Assembly (NCBI GenBank): GCA_036504595.1
Contig: DASXUX010000040.1
Span: 1-64,000, forward strand
Direction: 5' to 3'
Source: DASXUX01 sp036504595
GTDB lineage: Bacteria > Planctomycetota > SZUA-567 > H5-PLA8
DNA length: 64,000 bases
Shown here: one piece after another, positions 1 through 8,379 of the stretch
Numbering within the stretch: position 1 is the stretch's first letter
Layout of the letters: each line of letters opens with the position of its first letter
Program-made: the position numbers and the translations under genes
Notes under the pieces: model-generated
What the model was told of the DNA's origin: nothing
What the model saw: the letters and a program-made list of their open reading frames with translations, nothing else
Database searches by the model: none

Positions 1-1
1 C

Positions 2-142
2 AACCAGTGCAAGCAAGGCGACGACACCGGAAGCTGGAACCCCACCGGCCAGTACGCCAACGAGTGGGGCCGCGTCGGCCAGACCGCCCTCGGCTGCCTG
101 TGCCTGGAAGTGTACTACCGCTACTTGCAATTGAAGCCGTAA
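2..142 (+). CDS. C-terminal end of a terpene-cyclase/prenyltransferase-like repeat protein (partial)
   Basis: The first 46 codons are the 3' end of a gene that begins before the window and stops with TAA at 140-142. The visible residues include GSWNPTGQYANEWGR and the ending LEVYYRYLQLKP. A Gly/Trp-rich repeat followed by LEVYYRYL is what I know from the end of squalene-cyclase-like (prenyltransferase alpha/alpha-barrel) proteins common in Planctomycetota. Function cannot be judged from this tail, and no catalytic motif is visible. Confidence 0.5.
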   Translation, partial: NQCKQGDDTGSWNPTGQYANEWGRVGQTALGCLCLEVYYRYLQLKP

Positions 143-252
143 GCCTCCGCGATATACCTCTGATCCGACGCCGCCCTTGCTTCTGCAGGGGCGGTTTCAT
201 TAGAAATCGCGAATTCGCAGCCGTTGTGCGCTTTTGCGTATCGCCGTGTTTA

Positions 253-307
253 GTTTTGCGCAAACTTCAAGCGCGTCGCTCGTCAGCGGCGAGAATGCTA
301 GTATACT
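253..307 (+). promoter_or_regulatory. Possible promoter/operator region upstream of the GH116 gene
   Basis: The 214-bp gap 143-356 holds no gene. It contains a perfect 10-bp palindrome TTTGCGCAAA (255-264) and, about 35 bp further on, an extended -10-like sequence TGCTAGTATACT (296-307), placed about 50 bp before the start codon at 357. No good -35 box is visible. The palindrome could be an operator for the sugar cluster; this is a weak inference. Confidence 0.25.
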
Positions 308-356
308 CCGCGCCGGATGCACAACCCCAACTCATCGGCGCGGCAGGAGAGTTTCT

Positions 357-3300
357 ATGTCTGACGACCAAGGCGTAAAAATGAACTGCAGTGATCAGAA
401 TTGCGACTGCCACTCCTACGCTCACCGTCGCGAGTTCTTGAAACTGCTCGGGCTCGGCTCTGTCGCAGCGCTCGCCGGCCCGCGTATGGTGATGGCGGGT
501 CCCTTCAGCCTTGCCGATTTCGAAAAGCTGGTTCCGCCCGACAAGAAACTCAGCCCCGAGTGGGTTAAGTCCCTGTATGAGCGCGGCGCGCGGACAATCT
601 ATCGCGGTGCCGAACTCGAGAAGATCGGAATGCCCGTCGGCGGAATTTGCGCGGGGCAGGTGTATCTCGGCGGTGACGGAAAGCTTTGGCATTGGGACAT
701 CTTCAACCAGCACATCGGCACCGGCGACGCCCACTACCGCGCGCCAATGAAGCCCAGCTCTCCTTTCGAACAAGGCTTTGCCGTGCGCGTGACGTCTGGT
801 GGAAAATCCGAAGTCCGCGCGCTCGATAAGAGCGGCTTCTCAAACATCACATTTTGCGGCGAGTATCCCATCGGCTTCGTGGAATACAAAGACGACGCAC
901 TGCCGGTTGCGGTTTCACTCGAAGCATTCTCCCCGTTCGTGCCGCTGAACGCCGAAGACTCCGCTCTGCCCGCAACCGTCATGCGCTACACGCTCAAGAA
1001 CACGGGCAAGGAAAAGGTCGAACTGGAAATTGCCGGTTGGCTGCAGAACGCGATCGGCCTGCACAGCAAAGCCGCTTGCACGCGCACCAACAAGGTGGTG
1101 CCGGCCTCCGCGCCGGCCGGCAGGGACGCCGGCCCCACCCGCCTGACGGCGCTCGAATGCGGCGTGGAAGAACTCGTCATCAAGCCCGACGAACAGAAAC
1201 GCCCCGACATCGTTTTCGAGGACTTCGAAAAAGAAAAGTACGAAGGCTGGACTGTCACCGGCACCGCCTTCGGCGACGGGCCGATCGAAAAAGCGAAGAT
1301 GCCCGCCTACCAGGGCGATGTGCTTTCACAAGGCAAGCGCTTGGTCAACAGCCACAACACGCGCAACGGCGAAGATGTCGCCAAAGGCGATGCGCACACT
1401 GGCAAAATGGTCAGTAAGACCTTCACCATCGAACGCAACTACATCACCTTTCTCATCGGCGGCGGAAATCACAAGGGCAAGACCTGCATCAATCTGCTCG
1501 TAGATGCCAAAGTCGTCGATTCCGCCACCGGCAAAGCCGACAACAGGATGTTTCAGCACAGCTTCGATGTGAGCAAGTTGGCTGGCAAGCAGGCACAGCT
1601 CGAAATCGTTGACGACGTGGCTGGCCCCTGGGGCAACATTGGCATCGACGACATCGTCTTTACCGATCAGCCGCGCGGCAGCAACCTTGTTCTGAAAGAC
1701 CAGCCCGACTACGGCGGCATGCTCCTCGCGCTGCTCGACGGCAAAGACGACGACCTGTCGAGCGTCTCGCTGCCGGACGGCAAATTGCCCGAAGGGCTGT
1801 TCGCTGCTTCGGGGCTTTCTGATAACAAGGCTGGCGCCAAGCCCAACGGCGAACGTCTTGTCGGCGCCGTGGGCCGAAAACTTTCGCTCGACTCCGGCAA
1901 GGAGGCGACCGTCACCTTTGTGATCGGTTGGCGCTTCCCGAACCTGCGCATGAAGAACGGCGGACGCTTCTATGCCTCTCGCTTCGAATCGCCGGCCGCT
2001 GTCGCCGAATACATCGCCAAAAACTTCGAGACGCTCTACGCCGCGACGAAGCTCTGGCACGATACCTGGTACGATTCAACGCTGCCCTACTGGTTCCTCG
2101 ACCGCACTTTCCTGAACACATCGATTCTCGCGACTTCGACCTCGCACTGGTTTCACGACGGGCGCTTCTACGGTTGGGAAGGCGTCGGCTGCTGCGAAGG
2201 CACCTGCACGCACGTCTGGCATTACGCTCACGCCGTCGCGCGCATCTTCCCGCAGCTTGAACGTGACCTGCGCCAGCGCACGGATTTCGGCACGGCTTAC
2301 AATCCTGCGAATGGAATTATCCAGTTCCGCGGCGAAGGCAATGGCCTGGCGATCGACGGCCAGTCCGGCTGCATCCTGCGCGCGTATCGTGAACACCAGA
2401 TCTCGGCCGACGATGCGTTTTTGAAGAAGAACTGGCCGCAGATCAAAGGCGCTCTGCTGTGCCTGATGAAGAAGGACGCCGGCACCGGAATTCTCGACGG
2501 CAATCAGCACAACACGCTCGATACCGACTGGTTCGGGCCGGTCACGTGGCTGACGGGGCTGTATCTTGGCGCGTGCCGAGCGGCCGAAGCGATGGCGCGC
2601 GAAATGGGCGACGAAGACTTCGCCAAACAGTGCGGCGCGATCGTGGAGAAGGGATCGAAGGCCGTCGTGGAGCAGCTCTTCAACGGCGAGTACTTCATCA
2701 ACAAACCTGATCCCAAACATCTCGAAGCGATTAACTCAGGAAGCGGTTGCCACATCGATCAGGTGATGGGGCAGAGTTGGGCGTTCCAAGTCAATCTCCC
2801 GCGCGTGCTGCCGGCAAAGGAAACGCTCTCTTCGCTGAAAGCGCTTTGGCGCTACAACTTCGCGCCCGACGTCGGCCCCTACCGCGCTGCGAACAAGCCT
2901 GGTCGCTGGTACGCGATGGCTGGTGAAGCCGGCCTCTTGATGTGCACCTTCCCGCGCGACGGTTGGAACTACGCCAACGCCAAAGGCAAGGGCCCCGATT
3001 GGGCCGCCGGCTACTTCAACGAATGCATGAACGGCTTCGAGTACCAGGTGGCCTGGCACATGATCTGGGAAGGCATGGTGCAGGAAGGCCTGGCGATCAC
3101 GCGCGCCATTCACGATCGCTATTACGCCTCGCGCCGCAACCCCTTTAATGAAGTCGAATGCGGCGATCACTACGCGCGCTCGATGGCCAGCTACGGCGTG
3201 TTCCTCGCTGCGTGCGGCTTCGAATACCACGGCCCAAAAGCCCACATCGGCTTTTCACCGCGCCTGACGCCCGAGAATTTCCGCTCCGCCTTCACCAGCG

Positions 3301-3560
3301 CCGAAGGGTGGGGCACCTTTACGCAGAAGCGCGAGGGATCCGCACAGCGTGAAACGATCGAACTCAAGAGTGGCAGGCTGCGCGTAAGAACGCTGGCGTT
3401 CGCGGTTGCAGCGGACGCCAAGCCTGGAAAAGTTTCAGTGACAGTGAACGGAAACGCGGTCGAGGCGAAGCTCGCACAAGACGGCGCGCGGGCGACGATC
3501 ACGCTTTCGGCCGACGCAACGATTCAGATGGGACAGAAGATGGAGGTCGCCATCGGTTAG
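357..3560 (+). CDS. GH116-family glycosidase (GBA2/DUF608 type), Tat-exported, with levanase-type insert
   Basis: A 1067-residue protein. The start at 357 is chosen because AGGAGA lies 6 bases upstream; an in-frame start at 234 has no such site. The N-terminus has a twin-arginine signal (HRREFLKLLGLG, residues 23-34), so it should be exported folded. From about residue 75 (IGMPVGGICAGQ) it follows the N-terminal domain of GH116 beta-glucosidases/glucosylceramidases, and about 560-980 is the (alpha/alpha)6 catalytic domain, with LDTDWFGPVTWL in the expected acid/base region. Two insertions interrupt the N-terminal domain: an in-frame palindromic repeat peptide (about 247-261) and a 150-residue module (about 283-440; FEDFE, FLIGGGNHKGK, DDIVF) like the beta-sandwich found in GH32 levanases. 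It heads a cluster with a GH172-type protein and a sugar ABC importer, which suggests periplasmic glycoside breakdown. The substrate is unknown. Confidence 0.85.
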   Translation: MSDDQGVKMNCSDQNCDCHSYAHRREFLKLLGLGSVAALAGPRMVMAGPFSLADFEKLVPPDKKLSPEWVKSLYERGARTIYRGAELEKIGMPVGGICAGQVYLGGDGKLWHWDIFNQHIGTGDAHYRAPMKPSSPFEQGFAVRVTSGGKSEVRALDKSGFSNITFCGEYPIGFVEYKDDALPVAVSLEAFSPFVPLNAEDSALPATVMRYTLKNTGKEKVELEIAGWLQNAIGLHSKAACTRTNKVVPASAPAGRDAGPTRLTALECGVEELVIKPDEQKRPDIVFEDFEKEKYEGWTVTGTAFGDGPIEKAKMPAYQGDVLSQGKRLVNSHNTRNGEDVAKGDAHTGKMVSKTFTIERNYITFLIGGGNHKGKTCINLLVDAKVVDSATGKADNRMFQHSFDVSKLAGKQAQLEIVDDVAGPWGNIGIDDIVFTDQPRGSNLVLKDQPDYGGMLLALLDGKDDDLSSVSLPDGKLPEGLFAASGLSDNKAGAKPNGERLVGAVGRKLSLDSGKEATVTFVIGWRFPNLRMKNGGRFYASRFESPAAVAEYIAKNFETLYAATKLWHDTWYDSTLPYWFLDRTFLNTSILATSTSHWFHDGRFYGWEGVGCCEGTCTHVWHYAHAVARIFPQLERDLRQRTDFGTAYNPANGIIQFRGEGNGLAIDGQSGCILRAYREHQISADDAFLKKNWPQIKGALLCLMKKDAGTGILDGNQHNTLDTDWFGPVTWLTGLYLGACRAAEAMAREMGDEDFAKQCGAIVEKGSKAVVEQLFNGEYFINKPDPKHLEAINSGSGCHIDQVMGQSWAFQVNLPRVLPAKETLSSLKALWRYNFAPDVGPYRAANKPGRWYAMAGEAGLLMCTFPRDGWNYANAKGKGPDWAAGYFNECMNGFEYQVAWHMIWEGMVQEGLAITRAIHDRYYASRRNPFNEVECGDHYARSMASYGVFLAACGFEYHGPKAHIGFSPRLTPENFRSAFTSAEGWGTFTQKREGSAQRETIELKSGRLRVRTLAFAVAADAKPGKVSVTVNGNAVEAKLAQDGARATITLSADATIQMGQKMEVAIG
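1094..1139 (+). repeat. In-frame GC-rich palindromic element in the GH116 gene
   Basis: The arms GGTGGTGCCGGC (1094-1105) and GCCGGCCCCACC (1128-1139) are inverted repeats with one mismatch and enclose another GCCGGC palindrome. The element is read in frame and adds VVPASAPAGRDAGPT. Near-identical DNA occurs in three other genes of the window (30145-30190, 33867-33950, 54950-54986). Confidence 0.85.
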
Positions 3561-3587
3561 CCGTTGTTGCGTGAACCCACTGCAGCG

Positions 3588-3611
3588 GCCAAGAGCCAAG
3601 AGCCAAGAGCC
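3588..3611 (+). repeat. Heptanucleotide array GCCAAGA x3 abutting a start codon
   Basis: Three perfect 7-bp units GCCAAGA (3588-3608) plus a partial fourth run directly into the ATG at 3612. The array fills the place where a ribosome binding site would be; its AAGAG may act as a weak one. Confidence 0.8.
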
Positions 3612-4652
3612 ATGACCTCCCGCGACCGCGTACTGACAACTTTCGCCCACGAACTCCCCGATCGCGTCCCGGCGTGGTGTGGTTCGTCGGCAGAGTTTTG
3701 GGACAAGGCCAGACGCGCGCTCAAGCTGGACGATGAAGCGTTGCGCGTGCACTTCGGCGACGATTTCCGCCGCGTCTGGCCACGGTACGCGGGGCCGGAA
3801 TTTCCCCTGCAGCCCGGCGCGACGTGCCGCACGTGCTTCGGCGTGCAGCGCTCCGGAACGGGTTACGGCCAGCCGCTCAATCACCCGCTCGAGAACGCCA
3901 CGCTGCAGCAGATCCACGACTATGCGTGGCCCGATCCGAAGTGGATGGATGTTGCGCGCCTTCGCGACGAAGCGCTCGCATGGAAGCGCCAGTACGCGAT
4001 TCTCTGCGGCGACTGGTCGCCATTCTTCCACGACGCGATCGATCTGCTCGGGATGGAGAACCTGTACCTGAAGATGTACGACGAGCCCGAACTGGTTGAC
4101 GCGCTGATGCAGCACATGGTTGATTACTACGCGACCGTTAGTCAGCGGATTTTCGACGCCGCAGCCGACGCGATCGACATCTTCTTCATTGGAAACGACC
4201 TTGGCAGCCAAACCGGTCCGCTACTGGGCGTCGAACTCTTCGATCGATTCGTGCTGCCGCACCTGAAACGGTTGATCGACCTCGGTCACTCGTACCGCTT
4301 GAAGGTCATGCTGCACTGCTGCGGCGGCATCGGCCCGCTGATCCCGAGGCTGATCGACGCCGGCCTGGATGGCCTCCACGCCGTGCAGCCCTCGTGTCGC
4401 GGGATGGAACTGGCAAAGCTGAAAGCCGAGTTCGGCAGGAAGATCGTCTTCAATGGCGCGATCGATTCGCATCACATCCTGATCAACGGCAGCGTCGATT
4501 ACGTGCGGCAGGAGACGCGCAGAGTCCTCGATATCATGAAGCCCGGCGGCGGCTACATCGCCGGCGCCAGCCACGACAGCATCCTGGAAGAAACGCCCGT
4601 CGAGAACGTGGTCGCGATGTTCGATACGATCCGCGAATGCGGACAATACTGA
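3612..4652 (+). CDS. Uroporphyrinogen decarboxylase (URO-D) family protein
   Basis: A 346-residue soluble protein opening with MTSRDRVLTTFAHELPDRVP, the typical start of the URO-D-like TIM-barrel family that includes HemE and corrinoid/CoM methyltransferases such as MtaA. Further on, HCCGGIGPLIPRLIDAGLDGLHAVQP and GGYIAGASHDSI match the second half of the barrel (HCCG lies near residue 234). This divergent branch is usually found outside heme operons; here it sits between two glycosidase-type genes, so heme synthesis is unlikely and the substrate is unknown. Its stop codon overlaps the next start (TGATG), which indicates translational coupling. The in-frame extension back to 3564 runs through a heptamer repeat and is not favoured. 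Confidence 0.75.
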   Translation: MTSRDRVLTTFAHELPDRVPAWCGSSAEFWDKARRALKLDDEALRVHFGDDFRRVWPRYAGPEFPLQPGATCRTCFGVQRSGTGYGQPLNHPLENATLQQIHDYAWPDPKWMDVARLRDEALAWKRQYAILCGDWSPFFHDAIDLLGMENLYLKMYDEPELVDALMQHMVDYYATVSQRIFDAAADAIDIFFIGNDLGSQTGPLLGVELFDRFVLPHLKRLIDLGHSYRLKVMLHCCGGIGPLIPRLIDAGLDGLHAVQPSCRGMELAKLKAEFGRKIVFNGAIDSHHILINGSVDYVRQETRRVLDIMKPGGGYIAGASHDSILEETPVENVVAMFDTIRECGQY

Positions 4653-6727
4653 TGGAGCCACAGATGAACTCAGGTAGACGCAGATGTTGCTTAGCCTTTG
4701 TTTTCGTGGGCGCGTTGTGTGGCGTGAGCTTCTCGGGAGAAGTCACGATCGAGTCTCTTCTCACGGAGATGACCGACTACGAAGCGGTTGCGCGATTGCC
4801 GGAGCCCGCGTTTATCGTCAAGCAGGCGAGCAGTTACGACCGGGCCTCCAAGGGTGCCGACGACGCGAAGGGCTGGTTCGCCAACAATGACTGGAGCAAG
4901 TTCATTCGCTCCGAGGAGAATCAGGGCCGCGTCGAATGGGTGCTGATGGACGTGGACGGGCCGGGTGCCGTCGTGCGCGTCTGGTTCGCGGGAACCCGGC
5001 CGAAAGGCCGAGTCCGTTACTATCTGGATGGCGCCGAAACGCCGGCGATCGACGCGCCCGCGTGCGATCTGATCATTGGCACGGCGCTGGTGGGAAAACC
5101 GCTCGCGATAGAGAACGCCACCGGCGGCGGCGGAAATCCCGGCGGCATGAATTTGTTCTTGCCCGTGCCATACGCGAAGCACTGCAAGATGACCTACGGC
5201 GAAGAGAACGCCAAAGATCCGAAGAAGCCACCCGATCAACGTTGGTACAATATCGAATATCGTACCTACGCGCCCGAGACGAAGGTCCAGACCTTCGCGA
5301 TGAAGGGCTTGGAATCGGCCAAGGCGATGATCGAAAACGCCTGCCACACGCTTCAATTTCCGCCGCCAGCCACGCGAAAAATGCTACGTGAGGATGGAAT
5401 GGACATTCAGCCTGGCATCGAACAGAAGATGAATCTTTTGCAGACGATGCATACCGTGCGCCAGCTCGACCTCCGTCTTAAGACGGAGAAACCCGAAGAC
5501 TTGGAGCAGGCGCTGCGTTCGACCGTGCTGCGCGCCAGCTTCGACGATGAAGAAACAATCTGGTGTCCCGTTGGCGATTTCTTCGGCTGCGGGGTTGGAT
5601 TGAATTCGCTCGACAGTTGGTATCGCACGATCGACAAGGACGGGACGATGACCTGCCGGTGGGTCATGCCGTATGAAAAGTCGATTCAAATTTCGCTGCT
5701 CAACCTTGGAAAGCAGAAGGTAAATGCCAAGTGGAAGGTAACGATGGGCGACTCGAAATGGGACGAGCGCTCGATGCACTTTCACGCGAACTGGCGGCAT
5801 CAGTATCCGATTCCGACGCGGCCGTTCTCGGATTGGAATTACATCACGATCACTGGCAAGGGCGTTTACATGGGCGATTCGCTGGCGCTCTTCAATCCGG
5901 TGACGGACTGGTGGGGCGAAGGGGACGAGAAGATTTTCCGGGACGGCGAAGCGTTTCCGTCGCATTTCGGCACCGGCACCGAAGACTACTACTGCTACGC
6001 GTGGGGTAGCACGCAGCTTTTCCAGAGCCCCTTCGCCAACCAGATTCGTTGCGATGGTCCCGGCAACAAAGGCCACACCACCATCACGCGCACGCGCATG
6101 CTCGACCGCATTACCTTCACGCAGTCGCTGCGCTTCGACATGGAAATCTGGCATTGGAAAGACTGCAAGGTCGGCTACTCGGTCGCGACCTACTGGTATG
6201 CGTTGCCGGGCGCGACGAGCAACCGGGGGCCGGCGCCAGAGGACGCCGCCGCGCCGATCGTACAGCTTCAGAACAGTCCGAAATACAAAATCGCCGGCGC
6301 GATCGAGTGCGAGAAGATGGATGTCGTCGCGAAAGCTGAAGGCTGCAAGATCGAAACTCAGACCGGTGACGCGCTGCCCAACGGCAAGTGGAGCAACGAG
6401 GCTCAACTTTTCGTGCGCGCGAACAAGATTGGCGATTTCATCGAGCTGCGCGCGCCGGTCAGCGAAACCGCGCCCCAGAAAGTGACGCTGTACGCTACCA
6501 AGAGTTGGGACTACGGGGTGCTGCGCTTTACTATCAACGGCAAGGCGGCCGAGAAGGAGTGCGACATGTTCAACGCACAGGCCGTCGCCAGCGGCCCGAT
6601 CGAGCTCGGTGTCTTCGAACCGAAAGACGGCCAGATGACGATTCGCGTCGAAGTGGCCGGCAGCAATCCCGCGGCGAAAGGAACGAAGGCGTTCTTCGGT
6701 CTGGATTGCATCGTGTTGTCAAAGTAA
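4652..6727 (+). CDS. DUF2961 / GH172-family protein, exported
   Basis: About 691 residues. The start overlaps the upstream stop by one base; an alternative ATG lies at 4664. The N-terminus has basic residues followed by a hydrophobic stretch (CCLAFVFVGALCGVSFSG), a signal peptide. The body matches DUF2961, the catalytic domain of glycoside hydrolase family 172 (difructose-dianhydride and arabinofuranosidase-type enzymes): WYNIEYRTY near residue 200, DWWGEGDEKIF near 419 and the signature GTGTEDYYCYAWG near 440. A C-terminal beta-sandwich region (about 555-690) ends with GTKAFFGLDCIVL. The first dozen codons lie in a short CAGATG-type repeat, so the original N-terminus may have been changed. 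With the GH116 gene and the importer it forms a likely glycan-use unit. Exact substrate not deducible. Confidence 0.8.
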   Translation: MEPQMNSGRRRCCLAFVFVGALCGVSFSGEVTIESLLTEMTDYEAVARLPEPAFIVKQASSYDRASKGADDAKGWFANNDWSKFIRSEENQGRVEWVLMDVDGPGAVVRVWFAGTRPKGRVRYYLDGAETPAIDAPACDLIIGTALVGKPLAIENATGGGGNPGGMNLFLPVPYAKHCKMTYGEENAKDPKKPPDQRWYNIEYRTYAPETKVQTFAMKGLESAKAMIENACHTLQFPPPATRKMLREDGMDIQPGIEQKMNLLQTMHTVRQLDLRLKTEKPEDLEQALRSTVLRASFDDEETIWCPVGDFFGCGVGLNSLDSWYRTIDKDGTMTCRWVMPYEKSIQISLLNLGKQKVNAKWKVTMGDSKWDERSMHFHANWRHQYPIPTRPFSDWNYITITGKGVYMGDSLALFNPVTDWWGEGDEKIFRDGEAFPSHFGTGTEDYYCYAWGSTQLFQSPFANQIRCDGPGNKGHTTITRTRMLDRITFTQSLRFDMEIWHWKDCKVGYSVATYWYALPGATSNRGPAPEDAAAPIVQLQNSPKYKIAGAIECEKMDVVAKAEGCKIETQTGDALPNGKWSNEAQLFVRANKIGDFIELRAPVSETAPQKVTLYATKSWDYGVLRFTINGKAAEKECDMFNAQAVASGPIELGVFEPKDGQMTIRVEVAGSNPAAKGTKAFFGLDCIVLSK

Positions 6728-6797
6728 GTCATTAGTCTCGGGTAATTGAGCTCTTGGCATGCGCTTGCGAATGACCAATGACTAATGACCAATGACT
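6728..6797. repeat. Heptanucleotide array AATGACY x4 with inverted partner
   Basis: Four consecutive 7-bp units AATGACC/AATGACT occupy 6770-6797. GTCATTAGTC at 6728-6737 is a perfect 10-bp reverse complement of 6780-6789, so the intergenic RNA can form a stem with a 42-base loop. It lies between the GH172 gene and the ABC ATPase gene, where it could attenuate or process the transcript (inference). Confidence 0.75.
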
Positions 6798-6819
6798 TGT
6801 TTCCGGGAATGTGAGAACA

Positions 6820-8313
6820 ATGCCGGCGCTGCTTGAAGCTCGTAACATCGAGAAGCACTACGACGGCGTCTACGCGCTGCAGAACGTGAACTTCGAGGTC
6901 GCGCGTGGCGAAGTGCATGCCCTCATGGGCGAAAACGGCGCGGGCAAAAGCACGCTCTCGAAAATCATTGCCGGTGTTGTCGCGCGCGACGGCGGCGAGA
7001 TCAACTTCGAAGGCAATCCGGCGGGGATCCGCAATCCGCTGGATGCGCAGCGCCTCGGGATCGGGATTATTTTTCAGGAACTCGATTTGTTCCCTAGTCT
7101 GACCGTGGCGGAAAACATCGTCATCGGCAACCTGCGGGTTGAACGCGGCAGTTTCGTCAATTTCGCCGAGCTTGAACGCTTCTGTCGGCCGTTCCTGGAA
7201 CAAGTCGGTCTGGAGTGTCCCGCCACCACGGTGCTCGGCGACCTGCCCATCGGACAGATGCAGCTTGTGGCCATTGCGCGCGCGCTCAGCATGGACGCGC
7301 GGCTGATCCTGATGGACGAGCCCACCAGTTCGCTGGCCGACGACGGAGTCGAACGTCTTTTCAAACTCATTCGTGAGTTAGCCGCCAAGGGAGTCTCGAT
7401 CGTTTACGTCTCGCATAAGATGCAGGAAATTTTCCAGATCGCCGACCGCATCACCGTCATGCGCGACGGCCGCTACATCGGCACGAAAAACGCCCGCGAC
7501 ACCAATGTGGATGAAATCATTACGATGATGGTCGGTCGCGAACTGAGCGCCGCCGCGCGGTCGGCCAGCCATCGCACGGACAAGCTGCTGCTTTCGGTCA
7601 AAGGCCTGAGCACCGCGCACATTCAGGACGTTTCATTCGACCTTCACGCGGGTGAGGTGCTGGGCGTCGCGGGCCTCGTCGGCGCGGGCCGCAGCGAACT
7701 AGGCGCGGCGCTGTTTGGGTTGGACCCGCTCACGAGCGGGACGATCGAATTGCACGGCCAGCGCGTTCAAGCACGCTCTCCCCGGCAGGCGATGTCTTCG
7801 GGCTTGGGTCTGCTGCCGGAAGACCGCAAGCTGCAAGGCCTGATGATGCAGATGAGCGTGAAAGAAAACGCCAGCATGGGTGTGCTCAACAGCGTCAGCC
7901 GCGGCGGATTCGTGAACCAGGGCGTGGAACTGGACGGCGCTCGCGTTGTGCTGGAGCGCACCCGGCTGAAAGCCGCCTCGTACGACGCGGTGGTCAGCAG
8001 TTTAAGCGGCGGAAATCAGCAGAAGGTGCTGATCGCGCGCTGGCTGCTGGTGGACCCGCACGTGCTGTTCCTCGACGATCCCACGCGCGGCATCGACGTC
8101 GGCGCCAAGCGCGACATTTACGGCTTAATTGAAGAGTTAGCAGCTAAATGCAAGGGTCTGATTTTCGTCAGCTCAGAATTGCCCGAGTTGCTGCGCTGCT
8201 GCGATCGAATTCTGGTTCTTCACGAAGGCCGCGCGATGGGAATTCTTGACGCGACGAGCGCGACCCAGGAACAAATCATGGCGCTGGCAACAGCCAGTCG
8301 GCAGCAGCAGTAA
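6820..8313 (+). CDS. Sugar ABC transporter ATP-binding protein, RbsA/MglA type (two ATPase domains)
   Basis: A 497-residue cytoplasmic ATPase with two fused nucleotide-binding domains, the hallmark of the carbohydrate uptake transporter-2 family. First domain: Walker A GENGAGKST near residue 36, signature LPIGQMQLVAIARAL and Walker B LILMDEPTSSL. Second domain: the degenerate P-loop GLVGAGRSELG normal for this family, signature LSGGNQQKVLIARWL, and Walker B VLFLDDPTRGID. An in-frame GTG at 6811 is an alternative start. It is followed by its permease and binding protein in the order A-C-B. The likely cargo is a pentose, hexose or related monosaccharide released by the upstream glycosidases; specificity is not readable from sequence. 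Confidence 0.93.
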   Translation: MPALLEARNIEKHYDGVYALQNVNFEVARGEVHALMGENGAGKSTLSKIIAGVVARDGGEINFEGNPAGIRNPLDAQRLGIGIIFQELDLFPSLTVAENIVIGNLRVERGSFVNFAELERFCRPFLEQVGLECPATTVLGDLPIGQMQLVAIARALSMDARLILMDEPTSSLADDGVERLFKLIRELAAKGVSIVYVSHKMQEIFQIADRITVMRDGRYIGTKNARDTNVDEIITMMVGRELSAAARSASHRTDKLLLSVKGLSTAHIQDVSFDLHAGEVLGVAGLVGAGRSELGAALFGLDPLTSGTIELHGQRVQARSPRQAMSSGLGLLPEDRKLQGLMMQMSVKENASMGVLNSVSRGGFVNQGVELDGARVVLERTRLKAASYDAVVSSLSGGNQQKVLIARWLLVDPHVLFLDDPTRGIDVGAKRDIYGLIEELAAKCKGLIFVSSELPELLRCCDRILVLHEGRAMGILDATSATQEQIMALATASRQQQ

Positions 8314-8344
8314 GCAGAAGGCAGTAACGACGAACGGCGAAGCG

Positions 8345-8379
8345 GCGACAATGAACGACCGACAATGGACAACGGACAA
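8345..8379 (+). repeat. Degenerate heptad array (nnnACAA period) at the permease start
   Basis: Units GCGACAA, TGAACGA, CCGACAA, TGGACAA and CGGACAA follow each other with exact 7-bp spacing over 8345-8379 and run into the start of the permease gene. The unit sequence differs from other arrays but the period is the same. Confidence 0.55.
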
